Assembly (NCBI GenBank): GCA_964403795.1 | Contig: CAYOHP010000011.1 | Coordinates: 43,700-101,823, forward strand | Direction of reading: 5' to 3' | Length of the DNA stretch: 58,124 nucleotides | Source of the DNA: CAYOHP01 sp964403795 [NCBI: uncultured bacterium] | GTDB lineage: Bacteria > Muiribacteriota > UBA6191 > CAZXTJ01 | Shown: positions 17,279-26,226 of the stretch, piece by piece | Layout of the letters: every line of letters begins with the position of its first letter | How positions within the stretch are numbered: the first letter of the stretch is position 1 | The notes under the pieces: model-generated | The model's input: the letters and a program-made list of their open reading frames with translations, nothing else | What the model was told of the DNA's origin: nothing | The model's database searches: none | Program-made: the position numbers and the translations under genes

Positions 17279-18049
17279 GTGACCCCGGATTACTACGGCG
17301 AACTGGGCGTGGATCCGTCCGCAACCCTCGAGGAGATCCGTCGCGCCTTCACGCGGCTGGGCGGGGAGTCCAGCCCCGAAGCCATGGCCTCGGCCCCCGA
17401 GGCGGACCGGGCCGCGGCCGCGGCCAGGACCGAGCGGCTGCTGGCGGCCTGGACGGTGCTCGCCTCGGAAACCGACCGCCTGCTCTACGACCAGTGCCTG
17501 GCCAAGGGCTACGACTTCGAGCGCGTGCACACCCTGGTGGTGGCCGAGACCGAGGCCGAGCACGCCGCCCAGGCGGCCAGGGCCCAAGTGGCGCTGGCCG
17601 AGGCCCTGAAGGCCACCGCCCGCGACCTCGAGCGGGCCATCCGCAAGCTGGACCCCGGGTTGCGCTGGGCCGAGGGAGACCGGCTCGACTACTTCGACGC
17701 GGTGCTGCTGGGGACCGCACCGCTGCGCTGGGCCAGGATCCACCTCCGGGTGCTGCCGGTGGTCGACCTGGCGGCGATCACCGGGTCCGCCCAGTACGCG
17801 GCGCGACTGCTCGACGTGACCCAGCCCGACATGACCCGGATCTCCGACAGCTTCCTGCTGGTGGGATCGGCCGTCTCCTCGCCCGCCGAGGTGGGCAAGG
17901 CGGTGCTCGACTTCAACGTCCGCCATTGGCAGAAGGCCGCCCCCAGGAAGCCCCGGAGCATGCTCGCCTATGCCGCGGCCGGGGACCGGACCCTGCGCAC
18001 GCCGGGCGTCCCCAACCCCGATCCCGACCTGCGCAAGCTGGCGCTGTGA
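17279..18049 (+). CDS. J-domain-like protein lacking the HPD motif
   Basis: A 256-residue protein whose first 70 residues match a J domain: DYYGELGVDPSATLEEIRRA (helices I-II) and the final helix around WTVLASETDRLLYD. The His-Pro-Asp triad that activates DnaK is replaced by Ser-Pro-Glu (32-34), so it probably cannot stimulate Hsp70 in the usual way. The remainder is an alpha-rich domain (about 80-130) and a C-terminal alpha/beta part of unknown type. The start is either GTG 17279 or ATG 17258 (both in frame); a TACCAT box at 17261-17266 favours the GTG. It shares its 53-bp upstream region with the FGE-fold gene. Confidence 0.65.
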   Translation: MTPDYYGELGVDPSATLEEIRRAFTRLGGESSPEAMASAPEADRAAAAARTERLLAAWTVLASETDRLLYDQCLAKGYDFERVHTLVVAETEAEHAAQAARAQVALAEALKATARDLERAIRKLDPGLRWAEGDRLDYFDAVLLGTAPLRWARIHLRVLPVVDLAAITGSAQYAARLLDVTQPDMTRISDSFLLVGSAVSSPAEVGKAVLDFNVRHWQKAAPRKPRSMLAYAAAGDRTLRTPGVPNPDPDLRKLAL

Positions 18050-18236
18050 CCAGTCCGGGGCGCTCCGGCTCCCGCCGTGCGTCTCCCGCCCGAGACCGGA
18101 TCCGCCTCCCGGCGACCCTCCCGATGAGACCTACGCGACGTTCGCGACCCGCCGGGGGAGCCCGACCCCGCACCGGAGCGTCCTGGCCGGCCTCTTGCTG
18201 GACCCGATCGTGACGGGACGTGGAGGTCGGGACATC

Positions 18237-19064
18237 GTGCGCACAGCCCTGCTCGTGACCTTGACGGTGGCCATGGCGGGAGGCGCCTTCCTGGCAGTCA
18301 CCCGCTCGGAGGCCGACGACGGCTGCGGGCGCTTCGCCGACCGCCCGGAGCCCGAGCGGGGCCGCCTGGTGGCCCAATGCCGCGCCTGGAACTTCACCCG
18401 GGTCGCGGAAGTCGTGAACCGCAACGAGCCGCAGCTCATCCCCAACTCCCAGTTCGCCTCCATGCAGGAGTGGACCCTCTCGCTCCAGGGGTACTCCAGC
18501 CGTCACACCCCCGAGTACAAGCGGCTGCTCATCGGTCCGCCCGCCTCGGCCAACCGCAGATGGTTCGAGAACGCCTACCGTCGCTTCGCCGGCGATGCCC
18601 ACCGGATCCACGCCGAGCTCCCCGGACACCTCGCCACCCACCGGAGCATGTTCACCGACGCCGAGCACGACCGGCTCTACATGGAGAAGTACGACCGGGC
18701 GCTCGCCACCATGCGCTACGACGCCGCCACCGGGACCTCCCGGTACCAGGGTCATGACTGCGACTACCTCGCCCAGCCGGTCAATGCCCTGTGGTTCTCC
18801 CTCAACGCCTCGCTCCTGATCGAGGACTACGCGGTCCTGCTCTGGGGTACCGACTGGCTCGCCACCCGCCAGCGGATCCTGTCCGAAGGCGGCTTCCGGT
18901 CCCCCGGCGAGATCCTGGCCGAGGTCGAGCGGCCTCCGGCCTATTCGGTGGTCCCGCACCTGGCTCCCCGGGGGGAAGGCGGGGAGCCCGGCCCCGACCC
19001 GGCTCCGAGGGGCCCGGGAGGCTCCCCCGGCTCCGGCCTCCTCGGCATCGAGCCGGGCGAGTAG
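18237..19064 (+). CDS. Exported protein of unknown function
   Basis: From the GTG at 18237 (GGAGGT 9 nt upstream) a 275-residue product has a signal peptide (TALLVTLTVAMAGGAFLAV) and a mostly helical, Tyr/Arg-rich mature domain with four cysteines (one pair near residues 26 and 46, one in GHDC). The C-terminal 35 residues are Gly/Pro-rich and probably disordered. No family is recognised. The 187-nt gap upstream carries no gene; CTACGC near 18130 may be part of its promoter. It stands 40 nt before the yncJ-type (YchJ) gene, which has its own promoter. Confidence 0.55.
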   Translation: MRTALLVTLTVAMAGGAFLAVTRSEADDGCGRFADRPEPERGRLVAQCRAWNFTRVAEVVNRNEPQLIPNSQFASMQEWTLSLQGYSSRHTPEYKRLLIGPPASANRRWFENAYRRFAGDAHRIHAELPGHLATHRSMFTDAEHDRLYMEKYDRALATMRYDAATGTSRYQGHDCDYLAQPVNALWFSLNASLLIEDYAVLLWGTDWLATRQRILSEGGFRSPGEILAEVERPPAYSVVPHLAPRGEGGEPGPDPAPRGPGGSPGSGLLGIEPGE

Positions 19065-19091
19065 CCGCCACGGATCGTCGCGGCGGTAGCG

Positions 19092-19097
19092 TATCCT
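19092..19097 (+). promoter_or_regulatory. -10 box TATCCT of the YchJ-family gene, leaderless type
   Basis: TATCCT ends 7 nt before the ATG at 19105. The spacing places the transcription start at the start codon, and no ribosome site is present. Confidence 0.55.
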
Positions 19098-19104
19098 CCC
19101 GTCC

Positions 19105-19521
19105 ATGGCCGGCGAACCCAACCAGGAATGTCCCTGCCGGAGCGGCAAGCGCTACGGGCGCTGCTGCCTCCCGTGGCACCGGGGAACCCCGGCACCCAAC
19201 CCCGAAGCCCTGATGCGGAGCCGCTTCGCCGCCTTCGCCCTGGGGCTGGTCGACTACCTGATCGACACCACGGATCCCGACGGCCGAGTCCATCGGGAGG
19301 ACCGCGCCGAGTGGGCCGAGGAGCTCGCCGGCTACTGCCGCGAGGTCTCCTTCGACAGCCTCGAGATCGAGGGCGCGGGCGTACGCGGGGCCGAGGCCTG
19401 GGTGAAGTTCCGGGCCGGGCTCACCCGCAAGGGGCGCGACGCCTCGTTCACGGAGCGGAGCCGCTTCGTCCAGCGCAACGGGCTCTGGGTCTACCACGAC
19501 GGCGTGGTGGAACCGGCCTGA
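19105..19521 (+). CDS. YchJ-family protein with N-terminal SEC-C metal-binding motif
   Basis: A 138-residue member of the YchJ (UPF0225) family. The N-terminus has CPCRSGKRYGRCC, the SEC-C zinc-binding motif (C9, C11, C20, C21), followed by MRSRFAAFALGLVDYL and a single NTF2-like domain. The molecular role of YchJ is not established. Start ATG 19105 is fixed by the motif position and by the TATCCT box 7 nt upstream. Its stop lies 6 nt from the stop of the convergent glutathione S-transferase gene. Confidence 0.88.
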   Translation: MAGEPNQECPCRSGKRYGRCCLPWHRGTPAPNPEALMRSRFAAFALGLVDYLIDTTDPDGRVHREDRAEWAEELAGYCREVSFDSLEIEGAGVRGAEAWVKFRAGLTRKGRDASFTERSRFVQRNGLWVYHDGVVEPA

Positions 19522-19527
19522 CCTCGC

Positions 19528-20154
19528 CTACCCCATCGGGGGCGGGGCGGTCTCCCGCCAGCAGGGCAGCTCCTGCAGGGCGCCGTAGGCCCGCTGGATG
19601 TTGGCGAAGCCCTGGAGCGGGACCTTGGCGGCATCCTGGTGCATGAGGAAGGCCAGGATCGAGAAATCGGCGAGGGTCAGCTCGTCGCCGGTGACCCAGC
19701 GCTTCCCGGCCAATTGGGCATCGAGGACGGTGGCCGAGGCCTTCAGGAACTCTTCGGCCTCCTTCAGTTTCCCGGCGTCCGGCGATCCCATCTTCAGGGC
19801 GCCCTTGACCAGGTTCTCGAAGGTGAAGACGCCCAGGTAGCGGCTCCAGTGGTTGGCGGCCCAGAACTGCCACTTCACGATCTCGTAGCGCTTCTCGAGC
19901 TGCTTGGGGAAGATCGTGGTGTCGCCCTTCTTGTCGGCCAGGTACTGGGCGATGGCATCGGACTCGGCCAGCTTGAGGGATCCGTCCTCCAGGCACGGGA
20001 CCTTGCCGAAGGGATTGAGCTTCTGGAACTCCGGGCTGCGCTGCTCCCCCTTGAACAGGTCCACGTTCCGGACCTCGGGCTGGAACCCGAGATGGCGGGC
20101 CACGGCCAGGGCCTTCCGGGCGGGGGGCGAGAAGGCGAAGTAGTAGAGGCGCAT
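19528..20154 (-). CDS. Glutathione S-transferase family protein
   Basis: A 208-residue GST: thioredoxin-like N-terminal domain (1-78; MRLYYFAFSPPARKALAV, NPFGKVPCLEDG with the cis-Pro, and the ESDAIAQYL Ser-65-type glutathione contact) and an all-helical C-terminal domain (about 88-205) with the LTLADFSILAFL motif. It would conjugate glutathione or act as a disulfide-bond oxidoreductase; Ser9 occupies the position of the catalytic Ser/Tyr. Start ATG 20154 is preceded by GGAGGG at 5 nt. The gene is 84 nt downstream of the glycosidase-like gene on the same strand. Confidence 0.9.
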   Translation of the reverse strand: MRLYYFAFSPPARKALAVARHLGFQPEVRNVDLFKGEQRSPEFQKLNPFGKVPCLEDGSLKLAESDAIAQYLADKKGDTTIFPKQLEKRYEIVKWQFWAANHWSRYLGVFTFENLVKGALKMGSPDAGKLKEAEEFLKASATVLDAQLAGKRWVTGDELTLADFSILAFLMHQDAAKVPLQGFANIQRAYGALQELPCWRETAPPPMG

Positions 20155-20238
20155 CGGGATCCCTCCATGGGTTCGAGGCGACGGTACGCCCGGCGTCGGT
20201 TCCGGGGCAACGATCGGGAGGTGCCGCCCCACCGACCC

Positions 20239-22575
20239 TCAGCGGGATGGGGCCAGCAGTTCGTTGGCCAGAGGGGCCAGGCTCCAGAGCTGCAGGGCAT
20301 TGGACTCGGTGACGCTGCCCTGCTCCGCCCCGTAGCGCCGGGGAACGATCCTCCCGCCCTCGGCGGCCCAGGACCAGAGTTCCTCGGAGCGCACCGCATG
20401 GAGCGAGCGACCCAGGGCCCGGATCTCCGCCAGCAGCCCGGGATCGTGCCCGGAGCGCTCCAGCCCGGCTTCCAGCAGTGCCATCTGCCAGCCCCAGATC
20501 ACGGTGCCGTGGTACTGGCGCCGATCGAAGAGAGCCTGGTCGGCGACCGAGGAGGAGAGCCCCGGGTTGGCCACCAGGATTCCGGCGTCGGTGCGGAGCC
20601 CGAGCGGGAAGGGCAGCCGGAACGGGGCGAGCAGCTCGGCGATCTCGTCCGGGTCGAGGCTGCCGACCGGGAAGTCGAGGAGCAGGAAGGCGGCGTCGGA
20701 GTGCATGACCTCGACCGGGGAGCCGTCGTCGCGCAGCGCCAGGGCGTAGTAGGCGAGCTGGGGACCGAAGGGCGAGGGCCCTCCGTCGAGGAAGGCGGCC
20801 AGGCTCGTCCCGCCCGGCACGGTCTGGGCCCGGAGAGCTGCGGCCTCCCCCGGGGCGAGGGTTGCCAGGTACGACACCACGCGGCGGCGTACCTCGGGTG
20901 CCGGCAGCACCACCCGGAAGGCCTCCCGTCGCCGGTGCCAGGCCGTCACCAGTTCCCGGAGCCGTCGCTCCGAGAGCTTCCGGTCCAGGACCAGCAATGC
21001 CCCCAGGCGGGGCAGGCCGAGGGAGCGGGCCCGTTCCCGGAGCCGGTGATTCCCGGGCGCGGCGTCCGGCCAGGCCCCCACGGCCCGGAGCACCGGGCCG
21101 AGCGCCGCCAGCGCCGCCGGCAGGAGCGCCCCGGTGACGTCGAAGGGGGCGCGCCCGCCGCCCAGGCCCAGGTTCGAGTCCCGCCATTCCCCGACGGTAT
21201 GCCCGGGTTCGAGGACCACGCGGTCCTGGCGGGAGCGGCGCAGCACCCGCTCGGCGTTCCGGAGCAGGCGGTCGAGGAGCGGGGTGCCTCCGGGAGAGGT
21301 CCTGGCAAGGAGCGCCTCGACCCGGGCCGGACCGTGGCGCGCCGCCAGGCCGGAGAGCAGGGGGAGGAGCATCAGGTCGTCGTCGATCATCTTGCGGTCG
21401 AGCAGCGTCTCGCCGATCCGCTCCGCCTCCGGGCGAAATGCCGCCAGGGCCGCCTGGCGACCGTGGCGCCGGGCCTGGGCCACCAACTCGGAGAGGCGCA
21501 CGAAGACGGCCTGCTCGGCCAGGTCCTCCTCGTGGGCCACCGAGCCGTCCTGGCCCACCCTGAGGAGCACGCTGGCGGCACCCTCCTCCAGGATCTCGGG
21601 CCGGAGCACGGGAGCCAGGAGCCGCAGTGTCATCAGCGAGTCGCGGCCGAAGTAGGTGAGGAAGCGCCACGAGCCCGCCAGCAGCTTCTCGGGAGTGGCC
21701 AGGAAGGCGAGGCCCTCGAGGTTGTCGCAGAGTTCCCGGTGACGGACCGGGTCGCGGGTGGCGAGCCGCGCCAGGGACTCGGCGGCCGCGGCGGTGAGCA
21801 GCGCCGAGGGGGCGCGGGCCCCCAGGCGCGGCCGATCCTCCTCGAGCCGCACCTCGATCCGGATGCGACCCCGACTCCCCACCAGACGGTGTCCGCCCCC
21901 GGCGCGGGCCTCGATCCGGGTCCCCTCCAGGACCTTTACACTGGTGGCGATCCGGCCGGTCCCGTCCAAGGTGGGGCGCCCGAGTCCCAGGCTGTCGCCC
22001 GAGGACGAGAGGGCCGGGGCGACCAGGGCCGCCTCGATCCGGGTCGCGAGGGCAGCGAAAGCCGGTTCGCCGGCGAGGAGGTCGGCGGCCTCCCGGAGGA
22101 CCGGGGTGCGCACGTCCCGCCCCAGCTCGTCGAAGTCGCGGAGGTCCCGGATGGATCCCGCCGCCAGCCGCACGACCTCGAGCTCGCCGGTGGCGAACTC
22201 GACCGGGAATCGGGCCCGCCGGAGGTCGCCTCCGGCCTCGTGGCGCGGCTCGCCCATCGCCGACACGGCCACCGGCCGACCGTCGCGAGCCGCCAGCCAG
22301 AGTCCGGCTCCGGCATTCCCCTCGGGCACCGCCAGCACCACCTTGGGCCTGGCTCCGGGCACCGCCAAGGCGTGCAGGCGACCGGCGGGACCCAGGAGCA
22401 GGCGTTGCACCGCGCCTTCCCGGTCGCGGCGGAGCAGCAGCGGGGAAGGCTCCGACATCCCGGCACGCGATCGACCCGCGCTCGAAGCCCCGCCACTCGG
22501 GCCAGGCTGGGCCCGGGGTACCAGGATGGCGACCGCCAGCAGCACCGGGACGAGTTTCGGGAGGGGGGCGGGCAC
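20239..22575 (-). CDS. Secreted six-hairpin glycosidase-like protein (glycogen-debranching/GH15-like)
   Basis: A 778-residue protein with a signal peptide (PKLVPVLLAVAILVP). The central and C-terminal parts fit an (alpha/alpha)6 barrel of the glycogen-debranching/GH15 type: SWRFLTYFGRDSLMTLRLL (about 300-318), GHTVGEWRDS (about 460-469) with candidate catalytic acid Glu/Asp, and YHGTVIWGWQMALLEAGL (about 690-707). An N-terminal beta-rich domain occupies about 45-260. It would cleave alpha-glucan-like oligosaccharides in the periplasm or outside, but the exact family and substrate are not certain. The GTG at 22575 follows GAGAGGAGA. Three TCTCGGG repeats sit in the upstream region. Confidence 0.62.
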   Translation of the reverse strand: MPAPLPKLVPVLLAVAILVPRAQPGPSGGASSAGRSRAGMSEPSPLLLRRDREGAVQRLLLGPAGRLHALAVPGARPKVVLAVPEGNAGAGLWLAARDGRPVAVSAMGEPRHEAGGDLRRARFPVEFATGELEVVRLAAGSIRDLRDFDELGRDVRTPVLREAADLLAGEPAFAALATRIEAALVAPALSSSGDSLGLGRPTLDGTGRIATSVKVLEGTRIEARAGGGHRLVGSRGRIRIEVRLEEDRPRLGARAPSALLTAAAAESLARLATRDPVRHRELCDNLEGLAFLATPEKLLAGSWRFLTYFGRDSLMTLRLLAPVLRPEILEEGAASVLLRVGQDGSVAHEEDLAEQAVFVRLSELVAQARRHGRQAALAAFRPEAERIGETLLDRKMIDDDLMLLPLLSGLAARHGPARVEALLARTSPGGTPLLDRLLRNAERVLRRSRQDRVVLEPGHTVGEWRDSNLGLGGGRAPFDVTGALLPAALAALGPVLRAVGAWPDAAPGNHRLRERARSLGLPRLGALLVLDRKLSERRLRELVTAWHRRREAFRVVLPAPEVRRRVVSYLATLAPGEAAALRAQTVPGGTSLAAFLDGGPSPFGPQLAYYALALRDDGSPVEVMHSDAAFLLLDFPVGSLDPDEIAELLAPFRLPFPLGLRTDAGILVANPGLSSSVADQALFDRRQYHGTVIWGWQMALLEAGLERSGHDPGLLAEIRALGRSLHAVRSEELWSWAAEGGRIVPRRYGAEQGSVTESNALQLWSLAPLANELLAPSR

Positions 22576-22583
22576 GGGTCTCC

Positions 22584-22604
22584 TCTCGGGTCTCGGGTCT
22601 CGGG
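22584..22604. repeat. Three tandem copies of the heptamer TCTCGGG
   Basis: Positions 22584-22604 read TCTCGGG three times exactly, between the glycosidase-like start (22575) and a TACCAT -10 box on the minus strand (22612-22617). On the transcribed strand this is the 5' leader, CCCGAGA repeated. Simple slippage could change the leader length and the spacing to the ribosome site. Confidence 0.6.
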
Positions 22605-22686
22605 TAGGCCGATGGTAGCCCCCGGGACGCTCCGGTTCGACCTCGAAGGATCCCGATCCCGGGGACCGTGGAGAGTTCCCCGGGTC

Positions 22687-23724
22687 TCAGACCCGGGTGA
22701 AATCGGGCGCCCCGGCTCCGAGTTCCACGGCTTCCCGGGTGCGGAGCGCCTGCACCGTGGCGGCCACGTCGTGGACCCGCACCATGGCGGCGCCCCGCCG
22801 GGCGGCTTCGACCGCGAGCACCAGCGAGCCGGGCAGTCGCGCCGACGGATCGGGTCCGGTACCGGCGGCCGCCGCCAGCAGCGACTTGCGACTGGCCCCC
22901 ACCAGCACGGGCCGGCCCAGTCCGGTCACCGCATCGAGCCGGCGGAGGACCTCGAGGCTGGCCCTCCAGTCCTTGGCGAAGCCGATCCCCGGGTCGAGCA
23001 CCAGACGATCCGACCGGATCCCGGCCCGGCGGGCCCGTTCCATGGCGAGGACCAACTCGAGGGCGACCTCGAGCGGGGGCCAGGCCGGGTAGTCGGCGAG
23101 CGAGCGCATGGTGGCCGGCGTCCCCCGCATGTGCATGAGCACGAGCGGTGCGCCGCGCCCCGCCGCCACCGGACCCAGCCGGGGATCGAAGGCCAGGCCC
23201 GAGACGTCGTTCACGAGGTCGGCTCCGGCCTCCAGGGCGGCGGCCGCCACGTCGGCCTTGCGGGTGTCGATGGAGATCGGGATCCCGAGGCCCGCCCGGC
23301 GCAGGCCCCGGATCACCGGCGCGGTGCGGGCGATCTCGACCTCGACCGGGACCTCGGGGGCACCCGGACGGGTCGACTCACCGCCCACGTCGAGGAGGTC
23401 GGCGCCCTCGCCGGCCAGCTCCAGGCCGCGGGTGACGAAGGCCCCGGTGTCGGCTCGCGGATCGCCGTCCGAGAACGAATCGGGGGTGGCGTTCAGGATC
23501 GCCATCACCTTGGGGCGACCCGGGACGAGTTCCAGCAGCTCGCCCCGAGGCAGCGGGAGGGCGAACCGCCGCGGGAGCCGCACCACGACGTCGGGCTCGG
23601 CTTCCCAGCCTTCCCCCCATCGACGGATCCGGCAAGGGCCCGAGGGGGCGCGGGGTCCGAGACCCAGGGTGCGGGCCACCCGGGGCTCGAGCCCTTCGGC
23701 GAGGCGGATCCAGCGGCGCGCCAT
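22687..23724 (-). CDS. folP: Dihydropteroate synthase
   Basis: A 345-residue dihydropteroate synthase that joins p-aminobenzoate and the pterin pyrophosphate in folate synthesis. The TIM barrel spans about 70-335, with AILNATPDSFSDGD (loop 1, pyrophosphate), DVGGESTRPGA (loop 2, pABA/sulfonamide site), ISIDTRK, NDVSG, DPGIGFAKD and VGASRKS. There is an N-terminal extension of about 65 residues beyond the usual 280, of unknown role. The start ATG is 6 nt from a TAGGCT box and has no ribosome site, so the message is probably leaderless. Nearby folate genes are not in the window. Confidence 0.95.
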   Translation of the reverse strand: MARRWIRLAEGLEPRVARTLGLGPRAPSGPCRIRRWGEGWEAEPDVVVRLPRRFALPLPRGELLELVPGRPKVMAILNATPDSFSDGDPRADTGAFVTRGLELAGEGADLLDVGGESTRPGAPEVPVEVEIARTAPVIRGLRRAGLGIPISIDTRKADVAAAALEAGADLVNDVSGLAFDPRLGPVAAGRGAPLVLMHMRGTPATMRSLADYPAWPPLEVALELVLAMERARRAGIRSDRLVLDPGIGFAKDWRASLEVLRRLDAVTGLGRPVLVGASRKSLLAAAAGTGPDPSARLPGSLVLAVEAARRGAAMVRVHDVAATVQALRTREAVELGAGAPDFTRV

Positions 23725-23730
23725 GGGGCG

Positions 23731-23736
23731 AGCCTA
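23731..23736 (-). promoter_or_regulatory. -10 box TAGGCT of folP, leaderless type
   Basis: TAGGCT on the minus strand ends 6 nt before the folP ATG at 23724. It lies in the 20-nt gap between folP and the end of the upstream gene, so folP has its own promoter. Confidence 0.5.
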
Positions 23737-23744
23737 GCCCATGG

Positions 23745-24305
23745 TCAGGCTCCCAGGATCGCCAGGAGGATCATCACGAGGATCGCGGCCGTCACCAGGG
23801 CCCGGGGACCGGGCGAGGCCCCGGCAGCCGGAACCGGGGTCGTCGGCGGGAGGTCGGACTCGAGCAGGCGGAGGTGTTCGCGGGCGGTGAGCGAGCCGGC
23901 CGAGGCGGCGCGGCGGGTCCAGAAGCGGGCCATCCCCAGGTCCACCGGGCCGCCCTCGCCCCGGAGCAGCATGCCGCCGAGATTGGCCTGGGCCGAGACC
24001 GAACCCTTGCGGGCGGCCCTGGCGAGGAGGCGACGGGCTCGTTCGGGATCCGGGGCTAGCCGGGTCCCCAGCGAGAGGTGCAGACCGAGTTCCTCGGCGG
24101 CGGCCGGATCGCCGGCTTCGGCCTCGGCCTCCAGGAGGCGGAAGCGCTCGGCGTCGGCGGGTGCGAGAGGCTCGCCGCGGGGATTCCGGAGTTCGGGGCG
24201 CGGCGGACCCGGGGCCCGTCCGGGGGGGAGGGTATCGGGACTCGCCGGGATCAGCGAGAGTCGCGGGGACGAGTGGGAATTCGACGAGAGAGCCCGAGCG
24301 GACAT
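23745..24305 (-). CDS. Sel1-repeat protein with C-terminal membrane anchor
   Basis: A 186-residue protein: a Pro-rich N-terminus (1-50), two to three Sel1/TPR-like helical hairpins (about 52-150; the blocks [16 protein letters not shown] and [19 protein letters not shown] are typical) and a final hydrophobic helix ([20 protein letters not shown]) that would anchor the tail in the inner membrane. Such proteins usually serve as protein-protein scaffolds. ATG 24305 has GGGAGG 7 nt upstream. It is divergent from dtd, with 186 nt between the starts. Confidence 0.75.
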   Translation of the reverse strand: MSARALSSNSHSSPRLSLIPASPDTLPPGRAPGPPRPELRNPRGEPLAPADAERFRLLEAEAEAGDPAAAEELGLHLSLGTRLAPDPERARRLLARAARKGSVSAQANLGGMLLRGEGGPVDLGMARFWTRRAASAGSLTAREHLRLLESDLPPTTPVPAAGASPGPRALVTAAILVMILLAILGA

Positions 24306-24491
24306 GGCGATGCCTCCCGGCCCGGTGCCCGCACGACCCGTGCCATCCGCTCCCGGAGCGCCTCGTCGCACGTCGCCGTCTCGATCCCGTCTCTCCCGCG
24401 TCGCACCTGCCGTCCCGGGTGTCTCGGGTGCGAGCGCCTCCGCGGCCGGGTACCCGGGACATCGGCTACCGTGCCCACCCGGGAGGCCGGG

Positions 24492-24941
24492 ATGCGGGTG
24501 CTGGTGCAGCGGGTGCGGGAGGCGTCGGTCAAGGTCGAGGGTCGGGTCACGGGTGCCATCGGCCCCGGGCTCCTGGCGCTCGTCGGGATCGGCCTCGGGG
24601 ACGGGGAGCCCGAGTTCGACTGGATGGTCCAGAAGCTCGCCGGGCTCCGCATCTTCGAGGACGCCGAGGGCAAGATGAACCTCTCGGTCGAGGAGGTCGG
24701 CGGCGCGGTATTGGCGGTCAGCCAGTTCACCCTCTACGCCGACTGCCGCAAGGGTCGCCGTCCCTCGTTCACGGACGCGGCCCCGCCCGAGGCGGGCCGG
24801 GCCGGCTTCGAGGCCTTCGTGACCCGCCTCCGGGCCCGGGGCCTGCCGGTCGGGACCGGGGTCTTCCAGGCCCACATGCAGGTGGCCCTGGTGAACGACG
24901 GCCCGGTCACGATCATGCTCGAGTCGCCGCCACACAGCTGA
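24492..24941 (+). CDS. dtd: D-aminoacyl-tRNA deacylase
   Basis: A 149-residue DTD enzyme that hydrolyses D-amino acids mischarged onto tRNA. The two signature motifs are intact: SQFTLYAD (about 76-83, -SQxx- with catalytic Thr) and the cross-subunit NDGPVT (about 136-141, Gly-cisPro). Length is typical. A TACCGT -10 box (24467-24472) and GGGAGG ribosome site precede the ATG at 24492. The downstream prs gene is 195 nt away with its own promoter-like elements. Confidence 0.95.
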   Translation: MRVLVQRVREASVKVEGRVTGAIGPGLLALVGIGLGDGEPEFDWMVQKLAGLRIFEDAEGKMNLSVEEVGGAVLAVSQFTLYADCRKGRRPSFTDAAPPEAGRAGFEAFVTRLRARGLPVGTGVFQAHMQVALVNDGPVTIMLESPPHS

Positions 24942-25136
24942 CGGGGGAAGGCGGCCAGCGCGCCCCAGGGTCCGCCGACGGCCCCATCCGGCGCGGCCCT
25001 GCGCGGGAGCGGGATGGCCCGGACCTGTCCCGCCGAGGAATGCATGTTGCGGGCCCGGTCGCGGCTCGCCTACCCTGGACCGGCTCGGCAGGCGGCCCGG
25101 GGACCCGCCAGGACCGAGGGACGGAGGATCCCGGCC

Positions 25137-26123
25137 GTGGCCTCACCGCTCTCCCGCGACGTGCTGCTGCTCAGCGGCACGGCCCACCCCGACCTGGCCC
25201 GAGAGATCGCCGAGATCCTCCATGTGCCGATCGCCGACCGGTCGATCTTCAAGTTCAAGAACGGGAACACCTTCGTCCAGATCAAGGAGAACGTCCGCCA
25301 GCGCGACGTGTTCGTGATCCAGACCTCCTGCGAGCCGGTGAACGACGGCCTGATGGAACTCTTCATCATGATCGACGCCCTGAAGCGCTCCTCGGCCCGC
25401 TCGGTCACGGTGGTGATGCCCTACTTCGCCTATTGCCGCTCCGACAAGAAGGACCAGCCCCGGATCCCGATCACCGCCAGCCTGGTGGCCCACCTGCTCG
25501 AGGCCGCGGGGGCGGATCGGGTGGTGACCATGGATCTCCACGCACCGCAGATCCAGGGGTTCTTCCAGAAGCCCACCGACCAGCTGCTGGCCCTGCCGAC
25601 GATCTGCGCCTACGTGCGGACCCTGGAGCTGAAGAGCCCGGTGGCGGTGGCGCCCGACGCCGGCAGCGCCAAGCGCACCCGCCAGTACGCCAAGCGCCTC
25701 GACTTCCCGCTGGCCCTGGTCGACAAGCGCCGGCGCGGCAACGACGACCAGATCGAGGAAGTCGTGGTGATCGGCGACGTGAAGGGCTGCGACTGCGTGA
25801 TCTTCGACGACGAGGTCTCGACCGGCGGGTCGCTGATCAGCGTGGTCGAGGCCCTGAAGCGCTACGGCGCCAACAAGGTCTACGCGGCGGTGACCCACCC
25901 CATCCTCTGCGACGGGGCTGCCGATCGCATCCAGGACACCGACCTCGAGATGCTGATCGTCACCAATACCGTGCCGGTTCCCGAATCGAAGCGGGTGCCC
26001 AAGCTGACGGTGCTCTCGGTGGGGAAGGCCTTCGCCGAGGCCATCCGCCGGATCCACCAGGGCGCCTCGCTCAGCCTCCTCTTCGAGGCCCCCGAGGCCG
26101 AGCCCGAGCCCGTCCAGGCGTAG
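25137..26123 (+). CDS. prs: Ribose-phosphate pyrophosphokinase
   Basis: A 328-residue PRPP synthetase (ribose 5-phosphate + ATP gives PRPP), feeding purine, pyrimidine, His and Trp synthesis. Motifs: FKNGNTFVQIKENVR, RIPITASLVAHLLEAAGADR, DLHAPQIQGFF, DAGSAKRTRQYAKRLD and the PRPP loop DDEVSTGGS. Compared with the common class I enzyme the N-terminus and the loop (DDEVSTGG versus DDxIDTGGT) are somewhat divergent. GTG 25137 follows GGAGGAT and starts the conserved part correctly. A possible promoter is TTGCGG (25047-25052), 18 nt, TACCCT (25071-25076). Confidence 0.93.
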   Translation: MASPLSRDVLLLSGTAHPDLAREIAEILHVPIADRSIFKFKNGNTFVQIKENVRQRDVFVIQTSCEPVNDGLMELFIMIDALKRSSARSVTVVMPYFAYCRSDKKDQPRIPITASLVAHLLEAAGADRVVTMDLHAPQIQGFFQKPTDQLLALPTICAYVRTLELKSPVAVAPDAGSAKRTRQYAKRLDFPLALVDKRRRGNDDQIEEVVVIGDVKGCDCVIFDDEVSTGGSLISVVEALKRYGANKVYAAVTHPILCDGAADRIQDTDLEMLIVTNTVPVPESKRVPKLTVLSVGKAFAEAIRRIHQGASLSLLFEAPEAEPEPVQA

Positions 26124-26226
26124 GCGGCGAGTCCCCCCGCCACCTTCGGGAACTCCGGGCGATCGGCTACGGTCGTAGGCGATCGGGAGATCCGGCCGAG
26201 GGTCTCCCCGTCCCCGGGAGGCACCC

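Noticed and set aside
21165-21185. tRNA-like T-loop GGTTCGAGTCCC
   Set aside because: It is inside a coding gene (complement of EWRDSNLGLGG) with no acceptor or anticodon stem around it; no tRNA was found in the window.
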